Source: Candidatus Omnitrophota bacterium (GTDB taxonomy: Bacteria; Omnitrophota; Gorgyraeia; Zapsychrales; Fredricksoniimonadaceae). Taken from it: DNA of 44,126 nt. Numbering within the stretch: the stretch's first letter is position 1; the number at the start of each line of letters is the position of its first letter. The stretch is taken from NCBI GenBank assembly GCA_013286575.1, contig JABDFL010000006.1, positions 793 through 44,918 of the forward strand, written 5' to 3'. A model generated the notes under the pieces. The model saw nothing but the letters and a program-made list of their open reading frames with translations, had not been told where the DNA came from and searched no databases. The translations under genes and the position numbers were made by a program. Shown here one piece after another: positions 1 to 7,892 of the stretch.

Positions 1-104
1 TTAGGCGGAAAACTCATATTGACTTCGTCCTATCAGGGTTGAATCTTGTTGTATTGGAAGCGGTTATTTTATTATTATTCGTCGTAAAATGCAAATTAAA
101 TTAC

Positions 105-803
105 TTATCTGTCTGCGGAGGCAAAACGGTATTTGATAATGGGCCAGAACATCTCCAGGGCGGTGGACCATTTGATTTTCTTGCCGGCCTGTGTGGTACG
201 GGCCGTATAATCAATGGCCACTTCCTTGATCGTGTACCCTCGATGCAACAGTTTGACTGTAAATTCGGTCTCGAAAGCAAAATTCCGGGAGGTGATGACC
301 ATCCCTTCCCAGGCCCGGCGGGTGAAAACCTTGTAGCAGGTGTTGATATCGGTCAGTTCAACGCCGTAAAGAAAACTGAATGTCCGGTTGGAGATCTCAT
401 TGGCCCAGCGGTTGATCGATTTCATCCCAACGATCCGGCCTAAAAAACGCGAACCATAAACCACCTCAGTGCGTTTATCCAAAATGGGTTGTAAAAGTTT
501 GGAGTACTGTTGGGGGTCATATTCCAGGTCCGCGTCCTGGATCAGCAAAATGTCACCGGTGGAATTCTTAAAGCCGGTCAAAAGGGCCGCGGTCTTGCCC
601 TGATTGCTTTGATGGACAATGACCGTACCTGCCTGGCCCGCGAAACGGCTTAGGCATTCAGCTGTCCTGTCCTTAGAGCCGTCGTTGACGATCACGATCT
701 CACGGGAAAGCCCGGCGGGCAAGGACACGGCCATGACTTTTTCCACGATCTGCTCTATCGTTGTTTCTTCATTGTACGCCGGAATAACGATAGATAATTT
801 CAT
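105..803 (-). CDS. Glycosyltransferase family 2 (dolichyl-phosphate mannosyltransferase-like)
   Basis: MKLSIVIPAYNEETTIEQIVEKV...VNDGSKDRT...DADLEYDPQ: GT-A fold GT2 motifs; start codon overlaps the nadE stop. Confidence 0.9.
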   Translation of the reverse strand: MKLSIVIPAYNEETTIEQIVEKVMAVSLPAGLSREIVIVNDGSKDRTAECLSRFAGQAGTVIVHQSNQGKTAALLTGFKNSTGDILLIQDADLEYDPQQYSKLLQPILDKRTEVVYGSRFLGRIVGMKSINRWANEISNRTFSFLYGVELTDINTCYKVFTRRAWEGMVITSRNFAFETEFTVKLLHRGYTIKEVAIDYTARTTQAGKKIKWSTALEMFWPIIKYRFASADR

Positions 804-2404
804 TCTTTATACCTGTTGGTGATCGGCAGGCGCCAGTCTTTACCGAAAGCGCAAGGGGTGATCTTAACACCGGGCGGGGCCTGCCTTCTCTTGTATTCGT
901 TCGTATCGACCAGATGGATAGTCCGTGCCACCATCTTGGCATCTATCCCCGAGGCCACAATGTCCTGGGGTGAGGCGCGGTCCTCAATATACGCCATCAA
1001 GATTTTATCCAGCTGCTCATAAGACCCCAGTGTCTCTTCGTCGGTCTGGTTTGACCTTAACTCGGCAGAAGGGGCCCTTAGCAAAACGCTCTTAGGGATC
1101 AAAGGGTCCCGGCAGATACTGTTGCGATAGCGCGCCAATTCATAGACCTTGGTCTTAAAAACATCCTTGATAACAGCATAGCCGCCGGACATGTCACCGT
1201 AAAGCGTGCAATAACCCACGGCCATTTCACTTTTATTGCCGGTGGTCAGGATCAGCCCCCCAAACTTATTGGCCATGGCCATTAAAATATTGCCGCGGAT
1301 GCGCGCCTGGATATTCTCCTCGGCGGTGTCCGGCCTGAGATTGGCAAAATAAGGCGCCATGGTCTTTAAATAGGCGGCAAAGATCCTCTTAATGGGGATT
1401 TCTTTGATTTCAATTTTTAAATTTTTAGCCAATTGCCTCGCATCCTGGCGGGTCGCCTTGGCTGTAAAAGGGCCCGGCATGGAGATGGCCGTGACATTCT
1501 CAGGGCCGAACGCGTCACAGGCAATGCAGGCAACCAGGGCAGAATCCACCCCGCCGCTTAAGCCCAGGGCCACTTTTTTAAAACCATTTTTGGACGCATA
1601 GTCCCGCGTCCCTAAAACCAGCGCCTTGTAAATTTCCTCGCTGCTTTCCAAAACCGGGGCCACGGGATTATTGGGTAAGCTCAAATCAACATTCAACAGC
1701 GTTTCATCAAACTGGACGGCGCGCGCCAGCACAGCGCCATCAGGGGACATCACCATGCTTCCCCCGTCAAAAACCAGCTCATCCTGGCCTCCGATGGAAT
1801 TGACATAGACCAGATGTGTTTTTGTTTCCCTGGCGCGGGCCTTCAAAAGCTCCTGGCGTATGCTCAGTTTTCCCGCATGATAGGGAGATGAGGAAATATT
1901 GACAAGGACCTTGGCGCCTGCCTTTGCCTGCGCTTTGTACACGGCCTCATTGATCCAGATATCTTCACAGATATTAATACCGACACGGGTCCCCTTGACC
2001 GTCAAGATCCCGGAATTCTTGCCGCAGGAAAAATACCGCTTCTCATCGAATACGCCGTAATTGGGCAATTCCTGTTTATAGTAAACATCCTGCACTTTTC
2101 CGTCGCTGATAAGGGCCGCCGCATTATAGATCTTCCCGCCCGCGTCACTGTCCACAAAACCCGTGATAACGCTTAACCCCCGGATTTTCTTGGCTAAAGC
2201 ATCCAGCGCTTTAATGTTGTCCGCCACAAAATGTTTCTTTAAAAGCAGATCCTCGGGCGGATAACCGCAAACAGCGAGTTCCGGGAATATCACCAGGTCA
2301 GCCCCCGCCTTCTGGGCCAGCGCCGTGTATTCCAGTATCTTTCTGGTGTTGCCAGCAAGATCCCCGACGGTAGGGTTAATCTGGGCTAAAGATATTTTTA
2401 ACAT
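800..2404 (-). CDS. nadE: Glutamine-dependent NAD+ synthetase (nitrilase amidase domain + synthetase domain)
   Basis: N-terminal carbon-nitrogen hydrolase motifs (FPELAVCGYPPEDL, NICEDIW) and C-terminal LGLSGGVDSALVA PP-loop; TGNKSEMAVGYCTLYGDMSGG. Confidence 0.95.
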   Translation of the reverse strand: MLKISLAQINPTVGDLAGNTRKILEYTALAQKAGADLVIFPELAVCGYPPEDLLLKKHFVADNIKALDALAKKIRGLSVITGFVDSDAGGKIYNAAALISDGKVQDVYYKQELPNYGVFDEKRYFSCGKNSGILTVKGTRVGINICEDIWINEAVYKAQAKAGAKVLVNISSSPYHAGKLSIRQELLKARARETKTHLVYVNSIGGQDELVFDGGSMVMSPDGAVLARAVQFDETLLNVDLSLPNNPVAPVLESSEEIYKALVLGTRDYASKNGFKKVALGLSGGVDSALVACIACDAFGPENVTAISMPGPFTAKATRQDARQLAKNLKIEIKEIPIKRIFAAYLKTMAPYFANLRPDTAEENIQARIRGNILMAMANKFGGLILTTGNKSEMAVGYCTLYGDMSGGYAVIKDVFKTKVYELARYRNSICRDPLIPKSVLLRAPSAELRSNQTDEETLGSYEQLDKILMAYIEDRASPQDIVASGIDAKMVARTIHLVDTNEYKRRQAPPGVKITPCAFGKDWRLPITNRYKE

Positions 2405-2419
2405 TTATGTCTTTCATGA

Positions 2420-2492
2420 TGGTGCTGGTTAAATGGTGTTGTTCCCGAAACGGGATATTTTGGCCGTCCGCAACACCATTTAACCAGCACCA
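2420..2492. repeat. Perfect 22-bp inverted repeat (arms 2420-2441 and 2471-2492) with nested TCCCG-AAA-CGGGA hairpin
   Basis: tggtgctggttaaatggtgttg / caacaccatttaaccagcacca; one arm includes the last codons and stop of the amidotransferase gene. Confidence 0.9.
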
Positions 2493-3187
2493 GTGATAAT
2501 TTCCAAGAAATTTTGGTACAACCGTTGCGCCTGGGCATCAAATACTTGTTTGTGTTTCCAATAATCTTCCATCATGGACTTCGCATGCCCCATGCGCCCG
2601 GGCAGATCTGTTGCACAATATTCATCACACCATTCCTTGATGCTCTTGTCCGTCACCTCGACATGAAATTGCAAGCCATAGGCATTTTCCCCGACCTTCA
2701 GGGCCTGGTGAGGGCAGCCCTCAGCGCTGGCCAATAATTTTCCGTTTGAAGGGATTTGAAACATGTCCCCATGCCAATGATAAATAGGATCAGCTTCACG
2801 GTAACCTTTAAACAAGGGATCTTTTTTCCCTTCCGCTGTCAATGCCACCCGGTACCAGCCGATCTCTTTGACCGGTGACTTGACGACACGCGCACCAGCG
2901 GCCTTGGCCAATAATTGCGAGCCTAAACATATCCCTAAATACGGCACGCCTGCCTTTAAGGTTTTTTGAATAAAATCATTTTCGGGCTTGAGAAACGAAA
3001 AACGGTCTTCCTCATCGACATTCATAGGCCCGCCTAAAACCACCACCGCTTTAAAAACTTTTGGGTCAGGAGGCAGAGGCTCGCCTGCCCCAAGCTCAAC
3101 AATGCGAAAAGCCTCTCCCCGGGCCTTCAAAAAATCACCCAAGGTCCCCGGGCCTTCGATATCAATGTGCTTAACGATCAAAATCAT
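2480..3187 (-). CDS. Class I glutamine amidotransferase (GMP synthase-like)
   Basis: VVLGGPMNV, GICLGSQLLAKAAGA (nucleophile Cys elbow), GLQFHVEVT. Confidence 0.9.
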   Translation of the reverse strand: MILIVKHIDIEGPGTLGDFLKARGEAFRIVELGAGEPLPPDPKVFKAVVVLGGPMNVDEEDRFSFLKPENDFIQKTLKAGVPYLGICLGSQLLAKAAGARVVKSPVKEIGWYRVALTAEGKKDPLFKGYREADPIYHWHGDMFQIPSNGKLLASAEGCPHQALKVGENAYGLQFHVEVTDKSIKEWCDEYCATDLPGRMGHAKSMMEDYWKHKQVFDAQAQRLYQNFLEIITGAG

Positions 3188-3210
3188 GGAAGGATTATAC
3201 TATAAAAAAT

Positions 3211-3244
3211 AAAAAAGGGGACAGTTTAAACCGTCCCCTTTTTT
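3211..3244. terminator. Bidirectional intrinsic terminator / GGGGACAGT-family inverted repeat copy 1
   Basis: aaaaaaggggacagtttaaaccgtcccctttttt, just downstream of glnN. Confidence 0.75.
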
Positions 3245-3258
3245 ATCTACGGATATAT

Positions 3259-5400
3259 TTACGCGTTCATCAACAGTATTTCCGCGTAACTGGGCAAAGG
3301 CCAGATATTCGCCGGGACTAAAGCTTCCAGCGCATCAATGGACTCGCGCAATTTGAGCATAGCGCCGGAAATCTTAAGCCCATCATGTTTTTCCAGGGTT
3401 GCCTCCAGGGCATTGCAATCGGTTAAAGACTTCTCGATCAAACCGGAGAGTTCCTTAAGCAATTTCTTTTGGCCTGTGGTCTTTCCAGCAGCACCGACGG
3501 ATTTGATCGTGTCCGCCAGCTGTTTCTGGTATTCCATGGCTGCCGGGATCAACTGGGTCTTGGCCATGGTTAAGGCACAATCGCCTTCCAGGATTTGGAC
3601 CGTATTGTAAGCATGTTTGTTGATCTCATAACGGGAAGCCATTTCCACTTCACTCAAAACCCCGTGCTTGACCATGACCTGGATATTTTTCTTGGCCTTG
3701 ATCACCTCGAGGGCTTCGGGAGTATTTTTCATGTTGGGCAGGCCGCGTTTTTTAGCTTCGACTTGCCATTCCTGAATATAACCATCCCCGTTATAAACCA
3801 CCCTCTTGTGCTTCTTGATGATCTCTTGAAGGACTTTTTGCAGGCTTGAATTGAAATCCTTGCCTGCTTTTTTATCCGCTTCCAATTTATCGCAGATATC
3901 GCTGATAGCTTCTGCGACGATGGTATTAAGCACCATGTTAGGGGCAGAAGGGTTCTGGTTGGAACCGACGGCGCGGAATTCGAATTTAGCGCCTGTAAAA
4001 GCAAACGGAGAGGTGCGGTTGCGGTCAGTCGTGTCCTTGGCTAAAACAGGCAAAGAATCAACACCCACATGGATGCTGCCGCCTTCCTTGGATGACTTGG
4101 CCGCGCCCTTTTCAATTTGCTCGATAATATCGGTCAACTGGGACCCTAAAAAGATGGATACGATCGCCGGAGGCGCTTCGTTGGCACCCAGGCGATGATC
4201 ATTGCCCGCAGTGGCGACGGTGACGCGTAAAAGATCAGCGTAAGAATCCACGGCTTGGATGACCGCGCATAACATGGCCAAAAATTTGGCATTTTCATGC
4301 GGGGTCTTGCCCGGATACAGCCAATTCTTACCGTCGGGACCGACCACCGACCAGTTATTATGTTTACCGGAACCGTTGATGCCGGCAAAAGGCTTCTCAT
4401 GCAACAGGCAGGTAAGGCCATGCTTGTCTGCGATCTGGCGCATGAGGTCCATAACGATCATATTGTGATCAACGCCGGAATTCAGATCTTCATAAATCGG
4501 GGCCATTTCATACTGGGCCGGAGCGACTTCATTATGACGGGTCTTGGAAGGAATGCCCAAAGCCCACAAGGCGCGGTCTAAATCTTCCATGAAACCCATG
4601 ATGCGGGGCTTGATGGCGCCGAAATAATGGTCTTCCTGCTGTTGATGTTTGGCCGGCTTTTTGCCGAACAAGGTGCGTCCGGTTTGGACCAGATCAAGGC
4701 GGGCTTCATAATGGGCCTTATCAATAAGAAAATATTCCTGCTCAGGGCCTAAGGTGCAGTAGGCGCGTTTGCCCTTGGTATCGATCCCAAAAAGACCGGC
4801 CAAACGGCAAACCTGCTTGCTTAAAGCCGCCATGGAGCGCAGCAAAGGTGTTTTCTTGTCCAAGGCCTCGCCATGATAGCCGATATAGAATGTCGGGATG
4901 CACAAGGTTGTTGCTTCCGGACCTTCTTTAATAAAAGCCGGAGACGTCGGGTCCCAGCCGGTATAACCGCGGGCCTCAAAGGTCGCGCGCAAACCGCCGG
5001 AGGGGAAAGAAGAGGCATCCGGCTCGCCCTGAATAAGATTTTTACCGGAGAAATTTAAAACAACACCCCCCTTATCATCCCAATCAATAAAGGAGTCATG
5101 CTTCTCAGCCGTGACACCGGTCAAAGGCTGGAACCAATGGGTATAATGAGTGGCTCCCTTGGAAATGGCCCATTTTTTCATGGCTTCGGCCACTTCATCG
5201 GCGATAGAAGCATCCAGTTTACCGCCTTCTTTAATGGTCTTTTCAATAGAAACGTATGCTTTCGGAGAAAGCATTTCTTTCATCACCTTGAGACTAAATA
5301 CGTTTTCGCCGAAATGTTCAGGCAAATGTTCACTGAAAGAACCGTTGCAGCAGCTCTCCTCAGCGCAAGCCTGAATAACTTCTTCGCGAGCTTGACTCAT
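3259..5400 (-). CDS. glnN: Type III glutamine synthetase (GlnN family)
   Basis: ~713 aa; [75 protein letters not shown]. Start placed at MSQAREEV (AGGAGG upstream) rather than the ORF-track start at 5466. Confidence 0.93.
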   Translation of the reverse strand: MSQAREEVIQACAEESCCNGSFSEHLPEHFGENVFSLKVMKEMLSPKAYVSIEKTIKEGGKLDASIADEVAEAMKKWAISKGATHYTHWFQPLTGVTAEKHDSFIDWDDKGGVVLNFSGKNLIQGEPDASSFPSGGLRATFEARGYTGWDPTSPAFIKEGPEATTLCIPTFYIGYHGEALDKKTPLLRSMAALSKQVCRLAGLFGIDTKGKRAYCTLGPEQEYFLIDKAHYEARLDLVQTGRTLFGKKPAKHQQQEDHYFGAIKPRIMGFMEDLDRALWALGIPSKTRHNEVAPAQYEMAPIYEDLNSGVDHNMIVMDLMRQIADKHGLTCLLHEKPFAGINGSGKHNNWSVVGPDGKNWLYPGKTPHENAKFLAMLCAVIQAVDSYADLLRVTVATAGNDHRLGANEAPPAIVSIFLGSQLTDIIEQIEKGAAKSSKEGGSIHVGVDSLPVLAKDTTDRNRTSPFAFTGAKFEFRAVGSNQNPSAPNMVLNTIVAEAISDICDKLEADKKAGKDFNSSLQKVLQEIIKKHKRVVYNGDGYIQEWQVEAKKRGLPNMKNTPEALEVIKAKKNIQVMVKHGVLSEVEMASRYEINKHAYNTVQILEGDCALTMAKTQLIPAAMEYQKQLADTIKSVGAAGKTTGQKKLLKELSGLIEKSLTDCNALEATLEKHDGLKISGAMLKLRESIDALEALVPANIWPLPSYAEILLMNA

Positions 5401-5433
5401 AGAACTCCTCCTGATATTGATTGTTTTAAAGCA

Positions 5434-5466
5434 GTGTGGGGCCATGATAATACACTGGCCCCACAC
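5434..5466. promoter_or_regulatory. 10-bp perfect stem in the P-II/glnN intergenic region
   Basis: gtgtggggcc-N13-ggccccacac. Confidence 0.6.
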
Positions 5467-5483
5467 TTGTCAAGACTTACATC

Positions 5484-5825
5484 TTAACCGATGGCTTTTG
5501 ATCCTTCTTCGCCGGTACGGATGCGGATACATCTGGGCAGATCCAGGACGAAAATCTTGCCGTCCCCGATCTTGCCGGTGCGGGCCCCTTTAATGATGGC
5601 CTTGATGGTCGGTTCAACGAAATCCTCGTTGACCGCGACCTCCAACTGCACCTTGCGCAGCAAATTACCTGTTTCCTTGACGCCGCGGTAATACTCGTCA
5701 ACACCGACCTGACGGCCGTGACCCACGACTTCGAATACGGTGATCAGATTCACATTCGCCGCATAGAGCTCCTGCTTAACATCATCGAGCTTGTAGGGCT
5801 GAAATATTGCAATGACTAATTTCAT
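5484..5825 (-). CDS. glnB: Nitrogen regulatory protein P-II
   Basis: MKLVIAIFQPYKLDDVKQEL, T-loop GRQVGVDEYYRG with Tyr, B-loop TGKIGDGKIFV. Start at 5825 with AAAGGAGG RBS. Confidence 0.93.
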   Translation of the reverse strand: MKLVIAIFQPYKLDDVKQELYAANVNLITVFEVVGHGRQVGVDEYYRGVKETGNLLRKVQLEVAVNEDFVEPTIKAIIKGARTGKIGDGKIFVLDLPRCIRIRTGEEGSKAIG

Positions 5826-5854
5826 GTAAGAAACCTCCTTTATCATTAATTATA

Positions 5855-7147
5855 TTAGTCTAAAATCGTATAAGCACGCTCATGATGCTGGCTCAAATCA
5901 AGCCCAATGATCTCATCTTCGGCGCTGACACGCATACCGATGGTCTTATCTATGACAAAGCAGATGACCCATGTCATGATAAATGAGAATACGGTAGTCA
6001 CGGAGCAGCCTTTGAGCTGGATCAAAAACTGGCCAGGGTTCCCTTCAGTTACGCCAGTATGTCCGGGATTGACCCAATTTGCGGCAAAAATACCGGTGGC
6101 CAAAGCACCCCAGAGACCGCCGATATAGTGTACGCCGAAAGGATCCAGCGTATCATCATAACCGAATTTCGGTTTGACGAAAGCCACGAAGAAATAACAG
6201 AATACGCTCACTAATAACCCGATCCACAATGAACCTCCGACATTCACGAAACCTGAAGCCGGGGTGATGGCAACTAAACCAGCCACTGCACCTGAAGAAG
6301 CTCCGACCAGGGTTGGCGCGCCTGCAAAGATCCATTCACAAGCAGCCCAGCTGATAGCTGCGGCAGCTGTTGCGGTATTGGTCACAACGAAAGCACTGGT
6401 GGCCAACGGTCCGGCGCAAATAGCTGAACCGGCGTTAAAACCAAACCAGCCGAACCATAATAGAGAAGCACCGATCATGACAAAAGGCACATTATGCATG
6501 CCAGGTTTGTCTGTACCAATGCGTTTGCCTAAGTACAAGGCCGTGGCTAAACCCGCGATACCGGCATCCATGTGCACGACTGTACCACCGGCGAAATCCA
6601 AAACTCCCCATTTGTTTTCAATCCCGTCATGTGACCAGACCATGTGGGCAACAGGGCAATAAACAAAGGTCAACCATAATACGGTAAACCACACCCATGC
6701 TGAGAATTTGACCCTCTCTGCGAAAGAACCGATAACCAATGCCGGCGTAATAACTGCGAACATACACTGGAAGATCATGTAGCATTGATTGGGAACGGTT
6801 GGCCCGTAGGAGGTGGTTGGGTCCCAATTAGCTCCGGGCGCCCAATGATCGGGTGTATAGATGGAGACATTGTTCAGCATGAACCAATCCAGACCGCCGA
6901 CCCATTGTCCTACCCAGCCATGGCCGGGCCCAAAGGCCAAACTATAGCCGTAAACCACCCATAGCACGCTGACTATGGACAAACACATAAAACATTGCAT
7001 CAAAATACTGTTAACATTTTTTCTCCTGACCATGCCTCCATAAAATAAGGCCAGGCCCGGTGCCGTCATCGCCAAAACAAGGGCAGATGAGGCCAGAACC
7101 CACGAGATGTCCCCGTCATTTAGTTGCGGTGCTGGTGTTGTTCCCAT
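5855..7147 (-). CDS. amt: Ammonium transporter Amt
   Basis: FAGGTVVHMDAGIAGLATALYLGKR, MIGASLLWFGWFGFNAGSA, DDTLDPFGVHYIGGLWGALATGIFA. Confidence 0.95.
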   Translation of the reverse strand: MGTTPAPQLNDGDISWVLASSALVLAMTAPGLALFYGGMVRRKNVNSILMQCFMCLSIVSVLWVVYGYSLAFGPGHGWVGQWVGGLDWFMLNNVSIYTPDHWAPGANWDPTTSYGPTVPNQCYMIFQCMFAVITPALVIGSFAERVKFSAWVWFTVLWLTFVYCPVAHMVWSHDGIENKWGVLDFAGGTVVHMDAGIAGLATALYLGKRIGTDKPGMHNVPFVMIGASLLWFGWFGFNAGSAICAGPLATSAFVVTNTATAAAAISWAACEWIFAGAPTLVGASSGAVAGLVAITPASGFVNVGGSLWIGLLVSVFCYFFVAFVKPKFGYDDTLDPFGVHYIGGLWGALATGIFAANWVNPGHTGVTEGNPGQFLIQLKGCSVTTVFSFIMTWVICFVIDKTIGMRVSAEDEIIGLDLSQHHERAYTILD

Positions 7148-7175
7148 TACGTTTTACCTCCTGTTTTCTTACTGG

Positions 7176-7295
7176 TTAGACAAGATGCGCTTTAAAAGCC
7201 CAAAACAAACCTAAAGCCAACGCGATTTGGGCCATGGCGAACAGAAACGCCATGCGTTCTGCTTGCTTCATTGATGGTGTTGGGGTAATTCTCAT
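7176..7295 (-). CDS. Small (39 aa) single-TM protein preceding amt
   Basis: MRITPTPSMKQAERMAFLFAMAQIALALGLFWAFKAHLV with strong RBS aaggagggtattcatATG. The ORF-track 97-aa version includes the non-coding leader. Confidence 0.7.
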   Translation of the reverse strand: MRITPTPSMKQAERMAFLFAMAQIALALGLFWAFKAHLV

Positions 7296-7339
7296 ATGAA
7301 TACCCTCCTTTTCTTTGTGAAAACCTTGTTTTGGGCAAT

Positions 7340-7382
7340 AAAAAATCCGGTTCTCATGTGTTTGCTGCCACATAAAACCGGA
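7340..7382 (-). terminator. Attenuator/intrinsic terminator T2 in amt leader
   Basis: - strand TCCGGTTttatgtggcagcaaacacatgagAACCGGA followed by TTTTTT. Confidence 0.8.
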
Positions 7383-7393
7383 CTTCAATGCCC
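7380..7393 (-). promoter_or_regulatory. Antiterminator-like hairpin GGGC[AUUGAA]GUCC overlapping T2 5' arm
   Basis: 4-bp stem and hexaloop with A1 and G4 (ANTAR-binding loop consensus); shares 3 nt with T2. Confidence 0.6.
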
Positions 7394-7400
7394 TTAAATT

Positions 7401-7437
7401 AAAAAATCCCCTTGTATGACTTACCTTCCCAAGAGGA
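7401..7437 (-). terminator. Attenuator/intrinsic terminator T1 in amt leader
   Basis: - strand TCCTCTTG...CAAGGGGA followed by TTTTTT. Confidence 0.7.
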
Positions 7438-7450
7438 CATATCATTGCCC
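7435..7450 (-). promoter_or_regulatory. Antiterminator-like hairpin GGGC[AAUGAUAU]GUCC overlapping T1 5' arm
   Basis: Same stem as the other copies with a 2-nt longer loop; shares 3 nt with T1. Confidence 0.55.
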
Positions 7451-7458
7451 GTGCACAT

Positions 7459-7482
7459 GCCCGAAACATCTATGCTCCGGAC
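7459..7482 (-). promoter_or_regulatory. P1-like hairpin GUCCGGAGC[AUAGAU]GUUUCGGGC of a tandem ANTAR-type RNA motif
   Basis: 9-bp helix including G.U pairs; hexaloop A1/G4; 8 nt upstream of the hairpin at 7435-7450. Confidence 0.6.
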
Positions 7483-7508
7483 TTTTTTAACTTTCATACT
7501 ACGCTGCA

Positions 7509-7537
7509 AATATACCCGCTGGTAAAAAATTTGTCAA
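7509..7537 (-). promoter_or_regulatory. Sigma-70-type promoter of the small ORF-amt-glnB operon
   Basis: TTGACA-17 bp-TATATT read on the - strand. Confidence 0.75.
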
Positions 7538-7544
7538 GTAATTT

Positions 7545-7760
7545 TTATGAGCCCTTGACAATTTGCTCTGCTGCCAGCCAATCCTCGACGTCATAGCCGT
7601 GGGCGCAACCGCGCGCGATAAAAAGTTCATAGGCTGTTTCCTTCACCTTTTGGATATAATCTTCTTTTGAGTAAGTCGTTTGGGCCAAAGGAGTTTCAAA
7701 CCTGTTTTTAGGTGTACTGGTCTTGGCTGATGTCCTTTTAACCGTACTTGTTTGTCTCAT
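7545..7760 (-). CDS. DUF2934-like small protein
   Basis: YIQKVKETAYELFIARGCAHGYDVEDWLAAEQIV resembles the DUF2934 core; RBS gcggagg. Confidence 0.7.
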   Translation of the reverse strand: MRQTSTVKRTSAKTSTPKNRFETPLAQTTYSKEDYIQKVKETAYELFIARGCAHGYDVEDWLAAEQIVKGS

Positions 7761-7782
7761 AAATCCTCCGCAAATTTAGAAT

Positions 7783-7822
7783 AAAAAATCCTCTCCTTAA
7801 ACCACATTGTTTTAAGAGAGGA
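7783..7822 (-). terminator. Attenuator in the DUF2934 leader
   Basis: - strand CCTCTCTTAAA...TTTAAGGAGAGG followed by ATTTTTT. Confidence 0.75.
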
Positions 7823-7833
7823 CATCACTGCCC
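7820..7833 (-). promoter_or_regulatory. Antiterminator-like hairpin GGGC[AGUGAU]GUCC overlapping the attenuator
   Basis: Hexaloop A1/G4; same stem as in the amt leader. Confidence 0.6.
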
Positions 7834-7849
7834 TTTGACTTACAAATTG

Positions 7850-7877
7850 AGTATACAACCTGGGGTCATTTTGTCAA
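7850..7877 (-). promoter_or_regulatory. Sigma-70-type promoter of the DUF2934 gene
   Basis: TTGACA-16 bp-TATACT on the - strand. Confidence 0.65.
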
Positions 7878-7892
7878 CAAAAAACTTCGACC

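Noticed and set aside
7296-7469. N-terminal 58 residues of the 97-aa ORF upstream of amt
   Set aside because: This stretch consists of the two attenuators and hairpins; the real start is at 7295 with a strong RBS.
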